From positions 593,032 through 657,031 of the forward strand of contig NZ_CM001857.1 in NCBI RefSeq assembly GCF_000400505.1: 64,000 nt of DNA, in the 5' to 3' direction. The stretch is from Musicola paradisiaca NCPPB 2511 (lineage in GTDB: Bacteria; Pseudomonadota; Gammaproteobacteria; Enterobacterales; Enterobacteriaceae). Below are positions 19,524-28,966 of this stretch, piece by piece. The notes below the pieces were generated by a model. The model ran no database searches. It worked only from the letters and a program-made list of their open reading frames with translations, and had not been told where the DNA came from. Position 1 is the first letter of the stretch. Each line of letters starts with the position of its first letter. A program made the translations under genes and the position numbers.

Positions 19524-19628
19524 TTAATCATGCTAATGACAGATTAATATTTCCCATTTCCGTTAATGATGCACACCTCATACACTGCCGACATGATTGA
19601 GCTGGTTGGGGATATGTAGGAAATGACG

Positions 19629-20243
19629 ATGATTTATTGGCAAGGTTTCTTTCTGGGGGCTGCGATGATTTTGCCGCTAGGGCCGCAAAATATGTTTGTG
19701 ATGAACCAGGGAATCCGTCGCCATTACCATCTGACCATTGCGTTGATATGTTCATTAAGCGATATGGCGTTGATTTGTGCTGGCGTGTTCGGCGGTAGCG
19801 CGTTGCTGACGCAGTCGGTGTTGTTGATGATGCTGGTCACTTGGGGCGGCGTAGCATTTCTGCTGTGGTATGGCTGGGGTGCCATACGGATTGCATGCCA
19901 GCGTGATATCCAACTGAATGATGCGAAAATCAGCCGTGAAAGCCGCTGGCGCATTATGCTGACGCTGCTTGCTGTCACCTGGCTTAACCCGCATGTGTAT
20001 CTGGATACTTTCGTGGTGTTGGGCAGTCTGGGCGGCAGGTTGGACACCGGCGAGCGAAGCTGGTTCGCGTTGGGCTCGGTAACGGCGTCGTTTGTATGGT
20101 TCTTCGGGTTGGCGGTTTTGGCTTCGTGGCTTGCGCCCTGGCTGCGTTCCGTCCGCTGTCAGCGGGTTATCAATCTTTTCGTCGGCGCAGTCATGTGGAG
20201 TATGGCGTTGCAGCTGGCGCGAGATGGTTGGCAACATCTGTGA
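19629..20243 (+). CDS. argO: Arginine exporter ArgO
   Basis: LysE-superfamily inner-membrane exporter of arginine (and canavanine), about six helices. The 204-residue product from ATG 19629 ([20 protein letters not shown]) has the family signature [15 protein letters not shown] and [19 protein letters not shown]. An ATG two codons upstream (19623) is only one base from the AGGA ribosome site, so 19629, seven bases away, fits better. In E. coli ArgP activates argO; argP lies nearby at 21164-22057. Confidence 0.95.
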   Translation: MIYWQGFFLGAAMILPLGPQNMFVMNQGIRRHYHLTIALICSLSDMALICAGVFGGSALLTQSVLLMMLVTWGGVAFLLWYGWGAIRIACQRDIQLNDAKISRESRWRIMLTLLAVTWLNPHVYLDTFVVLGSLGGRLDTGERSWFALGSVTASFVWFFGLAVLASWLAPWLRSVRCQRVINLFVGAVMWSMALQLARDGWQHL

Positions 20244-20378
20244 GATCGTTGATTGGCCCGGTCAGATTCGGAACTTCTCCTATATTGAGAAAGGACAGCC
20301 TTTCGTTAAGGTGTCCGGTACGGTTTCATCGCCGTATCTATCTGATGGCGATGATGGCGCAGAGATAAAGGGGATCGC

Positions 20379-21107
20379 GTGAAACTGAAAAATCTGACCA
20401 TGGCTACCTTGCTGGGGAGTTGTGTTTTGGCCTCCTCGGCGCTGGCCAATAATGAATTGCCGAATGGCCCTCATGTCGTCACCTCCGGGACGGCAAGCGT
20501 AGAGGCTCTTCCGGATCTCGCCCGTCTGGTCATTGAAGTGAGTGTCTCGTCAAAAGACGCGGTCGATGCCAAGAAGCAGGTCGATAACCGAGTGGCGCAG
20601 TATGTTGATTTTCTGGTTCGGAATGGCGTTGATAAGCCGGATATCAATGCCGCCAACCTGAATACCCGGCCAGAGTACGATTATCAGAAAAACGGCGGTT
20701 CGGTATTGAAGGGATATCGTGCGGTTCGGCAAGTGGAAGTGACATTACGCCAGTTAGACAAATTGGACGCATTGTTGGATGGCGCGTTGAAGGCTGGTCT
20801 GAATGAAATCCGCATGGTGGATTTTGGGGTATCCAATCCGGATACTTACCGTGAGCAAGCGCGCAAAAAAGCGATAGAACAGGCGACTCATCAGGCCCAG
20901 TCACTGGCAGCTAGCTTTAATACAACTCTGGGGCCGATTTATAGCATTCGCTACCATGTTTCAAATTATCAGCCGATGCCGGTCGCGCGTATGCTGAAAG
21001 CCTCCGAGGCGTTGGCGCAGAACGATGTCGCGCAAACCTACCAGCAGCAAGCGATCCATTTCGACGATCAGGTCGATGTGGTATTTGAATTGCAACGAAA
21101 TCGCTGA
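20379..21107 (+). CDS. yggE: YggE, periplasmic SIMPL-domain oxidative stress protein
   Basis: SIMPL-domain (DUF541) protein linked in E. coli to lowering oxidative stress; the biochemical role is unclear. The 242-residue product starts at GTG 20379 behind AAAGGGG. It has a signal peptide (MKLKNLTMATLLGSCVLASS, with ALA-NN cleavage near residue 23). The domain shows GTASVEALPDLARLVIEVSV and YRAVRQVEVTLRQLDKLDALL. It is flanked by argO and argP, as in E. coli. Confidence 0.93.
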   Translation: MKLKNLTMATLLGSCVLASSALANNELPNGPHVVTSGTASVEALPDLARLVIEVSVSSKDAVDAKKQVDNRVAQYVDFLVRNGVDKPDINAANLNTRPEYDYQKNGGSVLKGYRAVRQVEVTLRQLDKLDALLDGALKAGLNEIRMVDFGVSNPDTYREQARKKAIEQATHQAQSLAASFNTTLGPIYSIRYHVSNYQPMPVARMLKASEALAQNDVAQTYQQQAIHFDDQVDVVFELQRNR

Positions 21108-21163
21108 TTCAACGCGCGCTAACAGATGAGCAGCGCCATCGCTACGGGGTTGGAGCCGGTCTG

Positions 21164-22057
21164 CTAAGACTGGCGAAGCACCTGATGCCCGTGGGTCAAC
21201 AAAGCATCCGTCACTTTCCTCATCATACGGCTTTCCGGCGCGAAGCGATGCCAGTACAGCATCCGGCGCTGGAACAGACCGGGCGTCAAATCGATCAGGT
21301 CGCTGCTTGCCAGCTCTTTTTCTATCTGCAGATGCGGGATCATACAGCAGGTCGTACCTTGCCGAGCCAGTTGTACAAAGGCTTCGGATGAGTTAACGAT
21401 GTGGCAAGGAACGCTGCCGGGCGGCAGTTCGAAGTTTTGTTGCAAGAATGCTTGATGCATGTCGTCAAGATGATCGAAAGCGACGGCGGGAGCCCGCAGC
21501 AGTGCGGAGCGGGTCACGCCATTGGGAAAATAGCGGTTCGCGAATTCCGGGGATGCCACAAACAGATAATCCAGCGCCCCCAACTTGTCTACCAGACAGC
21601 TGGGCAGCGGCTGCGATTGAATACTGACGGCGCCAACTACCTCGCCGCGGCGCAGGCGTTCCTGGGTACGGGTTTCGTCTTCCACCTGCAGATTAAGGCG
21701 TATCGGCGAGTCCGCCAGCACCGGTTGCAATGCTGGCAGCAGCCAGGTCGCCAGACTGTCGGCGTTCACCGCCAAAGAGAGTAATAATGGCGTTTCGTTA
21801 CCGTTTTCATTACCCAGCCATTCTTCTTCCAGTAGTTCGACCTGATGCAGCAGAGCCAGCAGCTTCTGCCCTTGTTCTGTGGGACGAGGGGGAATCGTTC
21901 TGACGAGCAGGGGCTGACCGAAAAGGTTTTCCAACTGTTTGATGCGCTGCGAAACCGCGGATTGGGTAATGCAGAGTTTTTGAGCAGCGCGTTCAAAACC
22001 ACGCTCACGGATTACGGCGTCCAGCGCCTGAAGGGTGCGATAGTCCGGGCGTTTCAT
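21164..22057 (-). CDS. argP: LysR-type regulator ArgP (IciA)
   Basis: LysR-type transcription factor activating argO in response to arginine and controlling lysine-related genes. The 297 residues equal E. coli ArgP. The N-terminus [16 protein letters not shown] leads into the helix-turn-helix [19 protein letters not shown] (about residues 25-45). The effector domain includes [13 protein letters not shown]-type sequence. The frame is open 16 codons further upstream, but start 22057 gives the conserved N-terminus. It is divergent from rpiA. Confidence 0.95.
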   Translation of the reverse strand: MKRPDYRTLQALDAVIRERGFERAAQKLCITQSAVSQRIKQLENLFGQPLLVRTIPPRPTEQGQKLLALLHQVELLEEEWLGNENGNETPLLLSLAVNADSLATWLLPALQPVLADSPIRLNLQVEDETRTQERLRRGEVVGAVSIQSQPLPSCLVDKLGALDYLFVASPEFANRYFPNGVTRSALLRAPAVAFDHLDDMHQAFLQQNFELPPGSVPCHIVNSSEAFVQLARQGTTCCMIPHLQIEKELASSDLIDLTPGLFQRRMLYWHRFAPESRMMRKVTDALLTHGHQVLRQS

Positions 22058-22251
22058 GAAGTTGAAGAATCCTCTGAAAAAAACGATTCTGGCACTATGC
22101 CACATTTCTCAGGGCAATCGCCGAAAAAAAATCATGTTGAAGCTCGGCTACGGTGGGGGTTTGTATGCCGAATGCCGGACAAATTCCTCCCTTTGCCCCC
22201 ATCATGCCTTATAATGCGCACACGTTTTCGTCGTAATAACAGGCATACACC

Positions 22252-22914
22252 ATGACGCAGGATGAACTGAAAAAGGCCGTTGGTTGGGCCGCACTGGATT
22301 ATGTCCGGCCCGGGACGGTTGTTGGCGTAGGTACGGGGTCTACCGCCGCACACTTTATTGACGCATTGGGTACGATCAAGGATCAGATTAAAGGCGCTGT
22401 ATCCAGCTCTGATGCGTCGACTGCCAAACTGAAAAGTCTGGGTATCCCGGTCTTTGATTGTAATGATGTCGATGCGCTGGATGTTTACGTCGATGGCGCC
22501 GATGAAATTAATTCCCACATGCAGATGATCAAAGGCGGCGGTGCGGCGTTGACGCGCGAGAAAATTGTCGCAGCCATTTCCCGTCAATTTGTGTGCATAG
22601 TGGATGCCTCAAAGCAGGTTGAGGTGCTGGGTAAGTTCCCGTTGCCGGTGGAAGTCATTCCAATGGCTCGCACTTATGTCACCCGCGAGCTGACTAAACT
22701 GGGCGGTCGCCCGGTGTACCGTGACGGCGTGTTGACGGATAACGGCAACATTATCCTGGACGTGCATGACTTTGATTTATCCGATGCGGTGGCTATGGAG
22801 AATCGCATCAATGGTATTGCTGGCGTGGTGACTGTCGGGCTGTTTGCCAACCGAGGCGCTGATGTGGCGCTGGTCGGAACGGCCGATGGCGTCAAAACCG
22901 TTCGGTTGAAGTAA
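22252..22914 (+). CDS. rpiA: Ribose-5-phosphate isomerase A
   Basis: Interconverts ribose 5-phosphate and ribulose 5-phosphate in the pentose phosphate pathway. The 220 residues match the family (219 in E. coli). Active-site loops are [20 protein letters not shown] (near residue 22), YVDGADEI (near 79) and [14 protein letters not shown] (near 92). It is divergent from argP and followed by a terminator. Confidence 0.98.
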   Translation: MTQDELKKAVGWAALDYVRPGTVVGVGTGSTAAHFIDALGTIKDQIKGAVSSSDASTAKLKSLGIPVFDCNDVDALDVYVDGADEINSHMQMIKGGGAALTREKIVAAISRQFVCIVDASKQVEVLGKFPLPVEVIPMARTYVTRELTKLGGRPVYRDGVLTDNGNIILDVHDFDLSDAVAMENRINGIAGVVTVGLFANRGADVALVGTADGVKTVRLK

Positions 22915-22935
22915 TCTTACGCGCCTCACGTCATC

Positions 22936-22971
22936 ATCCGGCTAGGGTGTAAACCTGGCCGGATTTTTTTT
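22936..22971 (+). terminator. Terminator of rpiA
   Basis: ATCCGGCTAGG / CCTGGCCGGAT hairpin (with small mismatch) followed by eight T, about 20 bases after rpiA. Confidence 0.88.
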
Positions 22972-23218
22972 ATCTAAAAAAACCACTCTTGTTAACGGCT
23001 CATTTTTGGTACTTAATATCAGTTTCTCTTATTTGGTATCATCGCTGTCTGGCTCAAGTGACGGTGGGTAGCATTTATCGCCGTATAAGCCGGGTGGCTG
23101 AGCGGCAGGGTAACTGGTGTAGGCAATCGTTTGTATTGCCGCCTGCGTAATTTTTGTTATGTTTGCTGAGGTCGGTTTGTAGACCGTCGCATCTGAAGTC
23201 TGAAAATAAGGTCGGGAA
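22972..23218. other. serA upstream region
   Basis: With the rpiA terminator this gap is about 304 bases. The left half is AT-rich (22972-23040). It must carry the serA promoter, but no specific operator can be read with confidence. E. coli serA is controlled by Lrp, whose sites are too degenerate to call here. Confidence 0.5.
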
Positions 23219-24451
23219 ATGGCAAAGGTATCACTGGAAAAAGACAAGATTAAGTTTCTGTTGTTGGAAGGCGTACATCAGAGTGCGGTTGAGAATCTTC
23301 GCGCTGCGGGGTACACCAACATTGAATACCATAAAGGCGCACTGGATCCTGAGTCATTAAAAGCCTCAATCCGCGATGCGCATTTTGTAGGCATTCGCTC
23401 ACGTACTCATCTGACGGAAGAGATTTTTGCCGCGGCGGAAAAGCTGGTGGCCGTCGGGTGTTTCTGCATCGGTACTAATCAAGTGGAACTGCCTGCTGCG
23501 ACCAAACGCGGTATTCCAGTGTTTAACGCGCCTTTTTCCAACACTCGTTCTGTCGCTGAAATGGTGATCGGCGAATTGTTGCTGATGTTGCGCGGCATTC
23601 CTTCCGCTAATGCTAATGCGCATCGCGGTATCTGGCACAAGCAGGCGGTCGGCTGTTATGAGGCTCGCGGCAAGAAGCTGGGCATCATCGGTTATGGTCA
23701 CATCGGCACTCAGCTTGGCATTTTGGCCGAAGGGCTGGGGATGCATGTGTACTTCTATGATATTGAAAGCAAGCTACCATTGGGTAATGCTCAACAGGTG
23801 CGCCATCTGTCTGATCTGCTGAACATGAGCGATGTGGTCAGCTTGCATGTACCGGAGACGGACAGCACCCAAAATATGATCAATGCGGATGCGTTAGCGC
23901 TGATGAAGCCCGGTTCGATTCTGATCAATGCGTCGCGCGGTACTGTGGTGGATATTCCCGCCCTGTGCGAGGTGCTGCGCAGTAAGCATCTTTCTGGCGC
24001 AGCCATTGATGTATTCCCGACAGAGCCTGCTACTAACAGCGATCCTTTTGTTTCCCCGCTGGGCGAATTCGATAACGTCTTACTGACTCCGCATATTGGC
24101 GGTTCAACACAGGAAGCGCAGGAAAATATTGGGGATGAAGTCGCTGGCAAATTGGCGAAATATTCCGATAACGGTTCTACGCTTTCAGCGGTCAATTTTC
24201 CTGAAGTTTCTTTGCCGGCCCACGGTGAACGCGCCAGCCGTCTGTTGCACATCCATGAAAACCGTCCAGGCGTCATGACGCAGATTAACAATATCTTTGC
24301 CGCTCAGGGCATCAATATTGCCGCACAGTATCTGCAGACCAGCGCTGAAATCGGTTATGTGGTGATCGACGTGGAAACCGACGGTGCGGATACAGCATTG
24401 CAGCTAATGAAGGCTATTCCGGGCACGATCCGCGCTCGCCTGCTTTATTGA
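23219..24451 (+). CDS. serA: D-3-phosphoglycerate dehydrogenase
   Basis: First enzyme of serine synthesis, oxidising 3-phosphoglycerate with NAD; feedback-inhibited by serine. The 410 residues equal E. coli SerA. The NAD loop is IIGYGHIGTQLGILAEGLGM (near residue 157), the catalytic histidine is in LLTPHIGGSTQEAQENIGDE (near 292), and the C-terminal ACT domain begins HENRPGVMTQINNIF (about 336-410). It is adjacent to rpiA as in E. coli, but the zapA-ssrS-fau segment that follows there is missing. Confidence 0.98.
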   Translation: MAKVSLEKDKIKFLLLEGVHQSAVENLRAAGYTNIEYHKGALDPESLKASIRDAHFVGIRSRTHLTEEIFAAAEKLVAVGCFCIGTNQVELPAATKRGIPVFNAPFSNTRSVAEMVIGELLLMLRGIPSANANAHRGIWHKQAVGCYEARGKKLGIIGYGHIGTQLGILAEGLGMHVYFYDIESKLPLGNAQQVRHLSDLLNMSDVVSLHVPETDSTQNMINADALALMKPGSILINASRGTVVDIPALCEVLRSKHLSGAAIDVFPTEPATNSDPFVSPLGEFDNVLLTPHIGGSTQEAQENIGDEVAGKLAKYSDNGSTLSAVNFPEVSLPAHGERASRLLHIHENRPGVMTQINNIFAAQGINIAAQYLQTSAEIGYVVIDVETDGADTALQLMKAIPGTIRARLLY

Positions 24452-24473
24452 TCCACCCCACTTTGCCATTTTG

Positions 24474-24512
24474 AAAAAATCCAGTCGCCGCTAGCGGGGC
24501 TGGATTTTTTAA
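24474..24512 (+). terminator. Terminator of serA
   Basis: AATCCAG / CTGGATT stem enclosing a GC-rich inner section, followed by TTTTTT, about 25 bases after serA. Confidence 0.85.
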
Positions 24513-24983
24513 TTATCCCTATCAACTTGTCATCGGAAACGACGCGCTGTTTGCAAGCGAGACGTTATACCGTCTGGTGTTTTTCTCTCCCCACATGTTA
24601 TTCGCACTACCCGGCGAAAATACCAATTTGATCTACTTCACAGATATAAGACCTTTTAAATGCGTTAAAGACGAACTTTATGGTGGCGTATTATCGATTA
24701 TCTGGACAGTAAGTGAATTGTTATATGTTCTCGGTATTTACCGTACATCTTTGGGATCTTGAGTAATACCTTTTCTTATCTGAATAGAATTTTGTTATAT
24801 TAAAAAAGAAACATCGTTTCATTTTAATGATGTCCAGCTCTTGTATCCGACGCATGTGATTTTTTCATTTATTAGCATGGGTTCTGGTTAGGCAATCTGA
24901 CTAGATATGATGCTGTAAGTCTTTGTATTTTATTATGGCGTAGGATACGAATAGTATCTTTAGCGTTAAAGCGAGAAATCGGA
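24513..24983. other. AT-rich spacer upstream of the chemoreceptor gene
   Basis: About 470 bases, clearly more AT-rich than the flanking genes. A 61-codon frame (24577-24762) has no credible ribosome site or recognisable content. It marks the junction between the serA block and the next synteny block, and holds the chemoreceptor promoter. No sigma-28-type site was identifiable. Confidence 0.5.
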
Positions 24984-26696
24984 ATGGCAGAACAAAAAAG
25001 AAAAATTTCTTCGGTAAACAATGTTCGTCTGGTGACGTTTTTCATTACGTTGTTGACGATCATTCTGTTGTTGTTTGCACTTTCTATCGGCACCGCGAGC
25101 TACTTTTTGAAACAGAGTAACGATGCGTTAGATATGGCTAATCAGGCATCGGATACGCGCTCGGGAATTAGCAGCAGTATGGATCAACTGCGTGTCGCTC
25201 GTCAGTTGCTGGTTCAGGCGGTAGCTGCGTCGCGAATTGGTGATAAAGATTCATATAATCAGTCATTTAAAGAAGCTAACGATCGAATCAATAGTTCCAA
25301 AAAACGGTTCGACGAATATATGGCCCGTGTCGATCAGTCTTCGGAAGAAAAGGCGCTAGATAGCGAATTGACGGCCAGTTACAACGCTTACCGTAATAAC
25401 GTACTGTTGCCTATGGTGGAGATGGTGCGCGGTGGTGAGTTCGAGAGCGTTATCGAGCTAGAGACAACATTAGCGCGGCAGTTGGACAATAACTATGCGC
25501 TTCCTGTTCGTAAGGAGGTGAAGTATCTGAGCGAGTATGCGAGCCGGATCAATACCGAGGCGGAAAGAAAGTCCAATCTGGGATACACCCTGATGGGAAC
25601 GGCATTTGTGTTGTCGATCGTGTTAGCTGTGCTCAGCTATTTTATCATTCGCAGAGCAGTCCTGATGCCGGTGGATATTCTGATTGCTCGCATTCAGAAC
25701 ATTGCCGGGGGGGATTTGACTCAGCCGCCTGTCGATTTGGGACGTAATGAAATAGGCATTCTTGGTAAGAATCTTCAACAGATGCAGGATTCGCTGACGA
25801 ATACCGTTTCAATCGTGCGTGATGGTGCTGATTCTATTTATCAGGGCGCGTCCGAGATTAGTGTGGGTAACGTCGATCTGTCTTCTCGTACTGAACAGCA
25901 AGCGGCGGCTCTTGAGCAGACGGCTGCCAGCATGGAAGAGTTGACTTCTACCGTGAAACAGAACTCCGACAACGCCAGTCACGCCAGTCAACTGGCCCGT
26001 AATGCTTCCACCAAAGCAGAGCAGGGCGGCAATATTGTGAAGGAAGTCGTTACCACCATGAGCAATATTTCTGCCAGCTCCAGAAAAATTTCAGAAATTA
26101 CCAGTGTTATCAATAGTATTGCATTCCAAACCAATATTCTGGCGTTGAATGCAGCTGTTGAGGCGGCGCGGGCAGGCGAACAAGGGCGTGGTTTTGCCGT
26201 CGTGGCCGGTGAGGTACGAAACCTGGCTCAGCGAAGCGCTCAGGCAGCGAAAGAAATAGAGTCCCTTATTGGTGAGTCGGGACGTTTGGTTGATTCCGGC
26301 TCGGAGCTGGTAAGTCGGGCGGGCGCAACGATGGATGAGATCGTGAATGCTGTCGTCAGCGTGACGGATATTATGGGGGAAATCGCATCCGCCTCCGATG
26401 AGCAACGCCGCGGCATTGAGCAGGTCAATCAGGCGGTTGTCGAAATGGAGGGATCAACCCAGCAAAATGCGGCCCTGGTACAAGAGGCTTCCTCTGCTGC
26501 TGCATCTTTGGAGTCTCAGGCAGAGCGGCTGACTCAGGCTGTCTCTGTATTCAAACTGCGTTCTTATACTGACAAAGCCCCCCTCGCTGTCGTGGCACCA
26601 CGTCAAAATCAGCCGCTGGTGCCGGCAACGGCGACCGCAGCGATAGGCAATGGGAAGAAAAAGCCTGGCGACGATCAGAACTGGACGGTTTTTTAA
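24984..26696 (+). CDS. Methyl-accepting chemotaxis protein
   Basis: Inner-membrane chemoreceptor of 570 residues. TM1 (about 16-39, [20 protein letters not shown]) and TM2 (about 195-222) flank a periplasmic domain of about 155 residues resembling a four-helix-bundle sensor. HAMP (about 223-275) and the cytoplasmic signalling hairpin follow, with the conserved tip [20 protein letters not shown] (near residue 380). The extreme C-terminus is NWTVF, resembling the NWETF CheR/CheB tether of Tsr and Tar but altered at two positions. The ligand is unknown. It has no E. coli counterpart at this location. Confidence 0.93.
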   Translation: MAEQKRKISSVNNVRLVTFFITLLTIILLLFALSIGTASYFLKQSNDALDMANQASDTRSGISSSMDQLRVARQLLVQAVAASRIGDKDSYNQSFKEANDRINSSKKRFDEYMARVDQSSEEKALDSELTASYNAYRNNVLLPMVEMVRGGEFESVIELETTLARQLDNNYALPVRKEVKYLSEYASRINTEAERKSNLGYTLMGTAFVLSIVLAVLSYFIIRRAVLMPVDILIARIQNIAGGDLTQPPVDLGRNEIGILGKNLQQMQDSLTNTVSIVRDGADSIYQGASEISVGNVDLSSRTEQQAAALEQTAASMEELTSTVKQNSDNASHASQLARNASTKAEQGGNIVKEVVTTMSNISASSRKISEITSVINSIAFQTNILALNAAVEAARAGEQGRGFAVVAGEVRNLAQRSAQAAKEIESLIGESGRLVDSGSELVSRAGATMDEIVNAVVSVTDIMGEIASASDEQRRGIEQVNQAVVEMEGSTQQNAALVQEASSAAASLESQAERLTQAVSVFKLRSYTDKAPLAVVAPRQNQPLVPATATAAIGNGKKKPGDDQNWTVF

Positions 26697-26765
26697 CGTT
26701 GATGCGAAAGACTATCTGTCAGAGACCTCTCAATTATTTAGCGTGAAGAATCAATGCAATAAAGA

Positions 26766-26797
26766 AACGGCTTCCCGTCTGGGAAGCCGTTATATTC
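26766..26797 (+). terminator. Terminator of the chemoreceptor gene
   Basis: AACGGCTTCCC-GTCT-GGGAAGCCGTT followed by ATATTCT, about 70 bases after the stop. The stem is perfect but the T-run weak. It may also serve ettA, which ends at 26868 on the other strand. Confidence 0.75.
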
Positions 26798-26867
26798 TGA
26801 ACAGAGTGGACGCCGCTCTTCTAGCTAGATAATGCAATGCGGCTTTAAACGTGGGCAATCAGACGAC

Positions 26868-28532
26868 TCAGGCCATCCTCTTGTATTTGATACGGTGAGG
26901 TTCTAATGCCTCCGCACCCAAAGTACGCTTTTTATATTCTTCATATTCTGTGAAGTTGCCTTCAAAGAACTCCACTCTGCCTTCATCCTGATAATCGATG
27001 ATGTGTGTGGCGATTCGATCCAGGAACCAGCGGTCATGGGAGATGACCATCGCACAGCCAGGGAATTCCAGCAGGGCGTTTTCCAGCGCTCGCAATGTTT
27101 CGATATCCAGGTCGTTAGTCGGTTCGTCGAGCAGCAACATGTTGCCGCCAACCTGCAGCAGTTTCGCCAGATGTACGCGACCGCGTTCACCGCCTGAAAG
27201 CTCGCCGATACGCTTACCTTGATCCACACCTTTAAAGTTGAACCGACCGACATAAGCCCGGCTCGGGATTTCAAAGTTGCCGATCCGCATGATGTCTTGC
27301 CCGCCTGACACCTCTTCCCACACGGTTTTGTTGTTGTCCATACTGTCGCGGAACTGATCAACCGAAGCCAACTGGACAGTGTCGCCGAGTGTCATCGTGC
27401 CGGCGTCCGGTTGTTCCTGACCGGACAACAGACGGAACAGGGTGGATTTACCCGCACCGTTAGGGCCGATGATACCGACGATGGCGCCTTTCGGGATGTT
27501 GAACGACAGGTTATCGATCAGCACCCGGTCGCCGTAGGATTTAGTCAGTGCCGCCACTTCCAGCACCTTATCGCCCAAGCGGGGACCGGGTGGAATGAAC
27601 AATTCACTGGTTTCATTGCGTTTTTGATATTCGACGTTGTTGAGTTCATCAAAGCGTGCAAGACGGGCCTTGCCTTTGGCCTGACGCCCTTTCGGATTCT
27701 GGCGAACCCACTCCAGTTCTTTTTCGATGGACTTGCGGCGAGCTGCCTCAGACGCGGCCTCCTGCGCCAGACGCTGATCCTTCTGCTCCAGCCAGGATGA
27801 ATAGTTACCTTCCCAGGGAATGCCTTCGCCGCGATCCAGCTCAAGAATCCAACCGGCGACGTTGTCGAGGAAATAGCGGTCATGGGTGATGGCCACGACG
27901 GTTCCTTCGTAATCGTGCAGGAAGCGTTCCAGCCAGGCGACGGATTCGGCATCCAGATGGTTGGTCGGTTCGTCTAGCAGCAGCATATCCGGTTTTTCCA
28001 GCAGCAGACGGCAGATAGCGACACGACGGCGTTCACCACCAGACAGGTGGGCGATTTTTGCATCCCATGGGGGCAAACGCAGTGCATCTGCGGCACGCTC
28101 AAGTTGGTTATCCAGATTATGCCCATCATGGGCCTGGATGATGGCTTCTAATTCACCCTGTTCTTTGGCCAGTTTGTCAAAATCTGCTTCCGGATCCGCA
28201 TAGGCCGCATAGACTTCATCCAAACGAGTCAGCGCATTTTTTACTTCTGAAACGGCTTCTTCTATGGTTTCCCGAACAGTCTGTTCCAGATTCAGTTGCG
28301 GTTCCTGGGGCAGGTAGCCGATTTTGATGCCCGGCTGCGGGCGGGCCTCGCCTTCGATGTCTTTATCGATGCCGGCCATAATGCGCAGCAAAGTGGATTT
28401 ACCTGCGCCATTAAGGCCCAAAACGCCGATTTTGGCGCCTGGAAAGAAACTAAGGGAGATATTTTTCAGAATATGACGCTTCGGTGGTACGACTTTACCG
28501 ACGCGATGCATAGTGTAAACGTATTGAGCCAC
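26868..28532 (-). CDS. ettA: Energy-dependent translational throttle protein EttA
   Basis: ABC-F ATPase that binds the ribosomal E site and gates the first elongation step according to the ATP/ADP ratio. The 554-residue form starts at GTG 28532 (AQYVYTMHRVGKVVPPKR), matching E. coli EttA length (555). The open frame runs 18 codons further, without conservation. Two nucleotide-binding domains show GLNGAGKSTLLR with LSGGERRRVAI, and GPNGAGKSTLFR with LSGGERGRVHL; the arm between them is of EttA type. It is divergent from slt, as in E. coli. Confidence 0.97.
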   Translation of the reverse strand: MAQYVYTMHRVGKVVPPKRHILKNISLSFFPGAKIGVLGLNGAGKSTLLRIMAGIDKDIEGEARPQPGIKIGYLPQEPQLNLEQTVRETIEEAVSEVKNALTRLDEVYAAYADPEADFDKLAKEQGELEAIIQAHDGHNLDNQLERAADALRLPPWDAKIAHLSGGERRRVAICRLLLEKPDMLLLDEPTNHLDAESVAWLERFLHDYEGTVVAITHDRYFLDNVAGWILELDRGEGIPWEGNYSSWLEQKDQRLAQEAASEAARRKSIEKELEWVRQNPKGRQAKGKARLARFDELNNVEYQKRNETSELFIPPGPRLGDKVLEVAALTKSYGDRVLIDNLSFNIPKGAIVGIIGPNGAGKSTLFRLLSGQEQPDAGTMTLGDTVQLASVDQFRDSMDNNKTVWEEVSGGQDIMRIGNFEIPSRAYVGRFNFKGVDQGKRIGELSGGERGRVHLAKLLQVGGNMLLLDEPTNDLDIETLRALENALLEFPGCAMVISHDRWFLDRIATHIIDYQDEGRVEFFEGNFTEYEEYKKRTLGAEALEPHRIKYKRMA

Positions 28533-28966
28533 GTTGCTCTGAGCCTCTTTCTGTCTGTCCGGTTTAGCGTTATGCCATAAAAGCATGGCGCATGTGGGGC
28601 ATGAGCCTTGGGAGTTGGACTCCTTCGGTCAAAAGTATTTTCTGTTGACGGAGTTTAGCTGTTTTCAACGTTCAATCCCAGCCGTACTGCGGTAGTGATG
28701 CCTGCTTTGCGGGGGAGGTTCCTTCAGGCTGCAAGATGTGGCCGGGATGTTGATCAACATTGCGAGCGAGTTCCGGAATCGCACCCAAAAGACATCTTTT
28801 TTCTCTGCATCGGCAGAGGTTCAGCGTATCGTTGCCAACCAGTCTGTGACACACTTGTTCGGTATGAAAACGCTCGCCATGGTCACAAGAGCGCTTGTCG
28901 TGAGTGTGGGTGCTTACGTTCAGCGGTGGTATGCAGAAGCGGTAACGAATTGAGGTTGGGGCTGTC
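28533..28966. other. ettA-slt divergent intergenic region
   Basis: About 430 bases carrying promoters for both genes. A GTG-initiated frame of 71 codons (28738-28953, product beginning MAGMLINIASEFRNR) ends 13 bases before slt. Its ribosome site is weak and no family is recognisable, so it is not called as a gene. Confidence 0.5.

Noticed and set aside
24577-24762. 61-codon frame in the AT-rich spacer after serA
   Set aside because: No ribosome site, no known family, and codon use unlike neighbours; treated as noncoding.
24452-24983. 6S RNA (ssrS) expected near serA
   Set aside because: No long self-complementary conserved structure is visible and neighbouring zapA and fau are absent.
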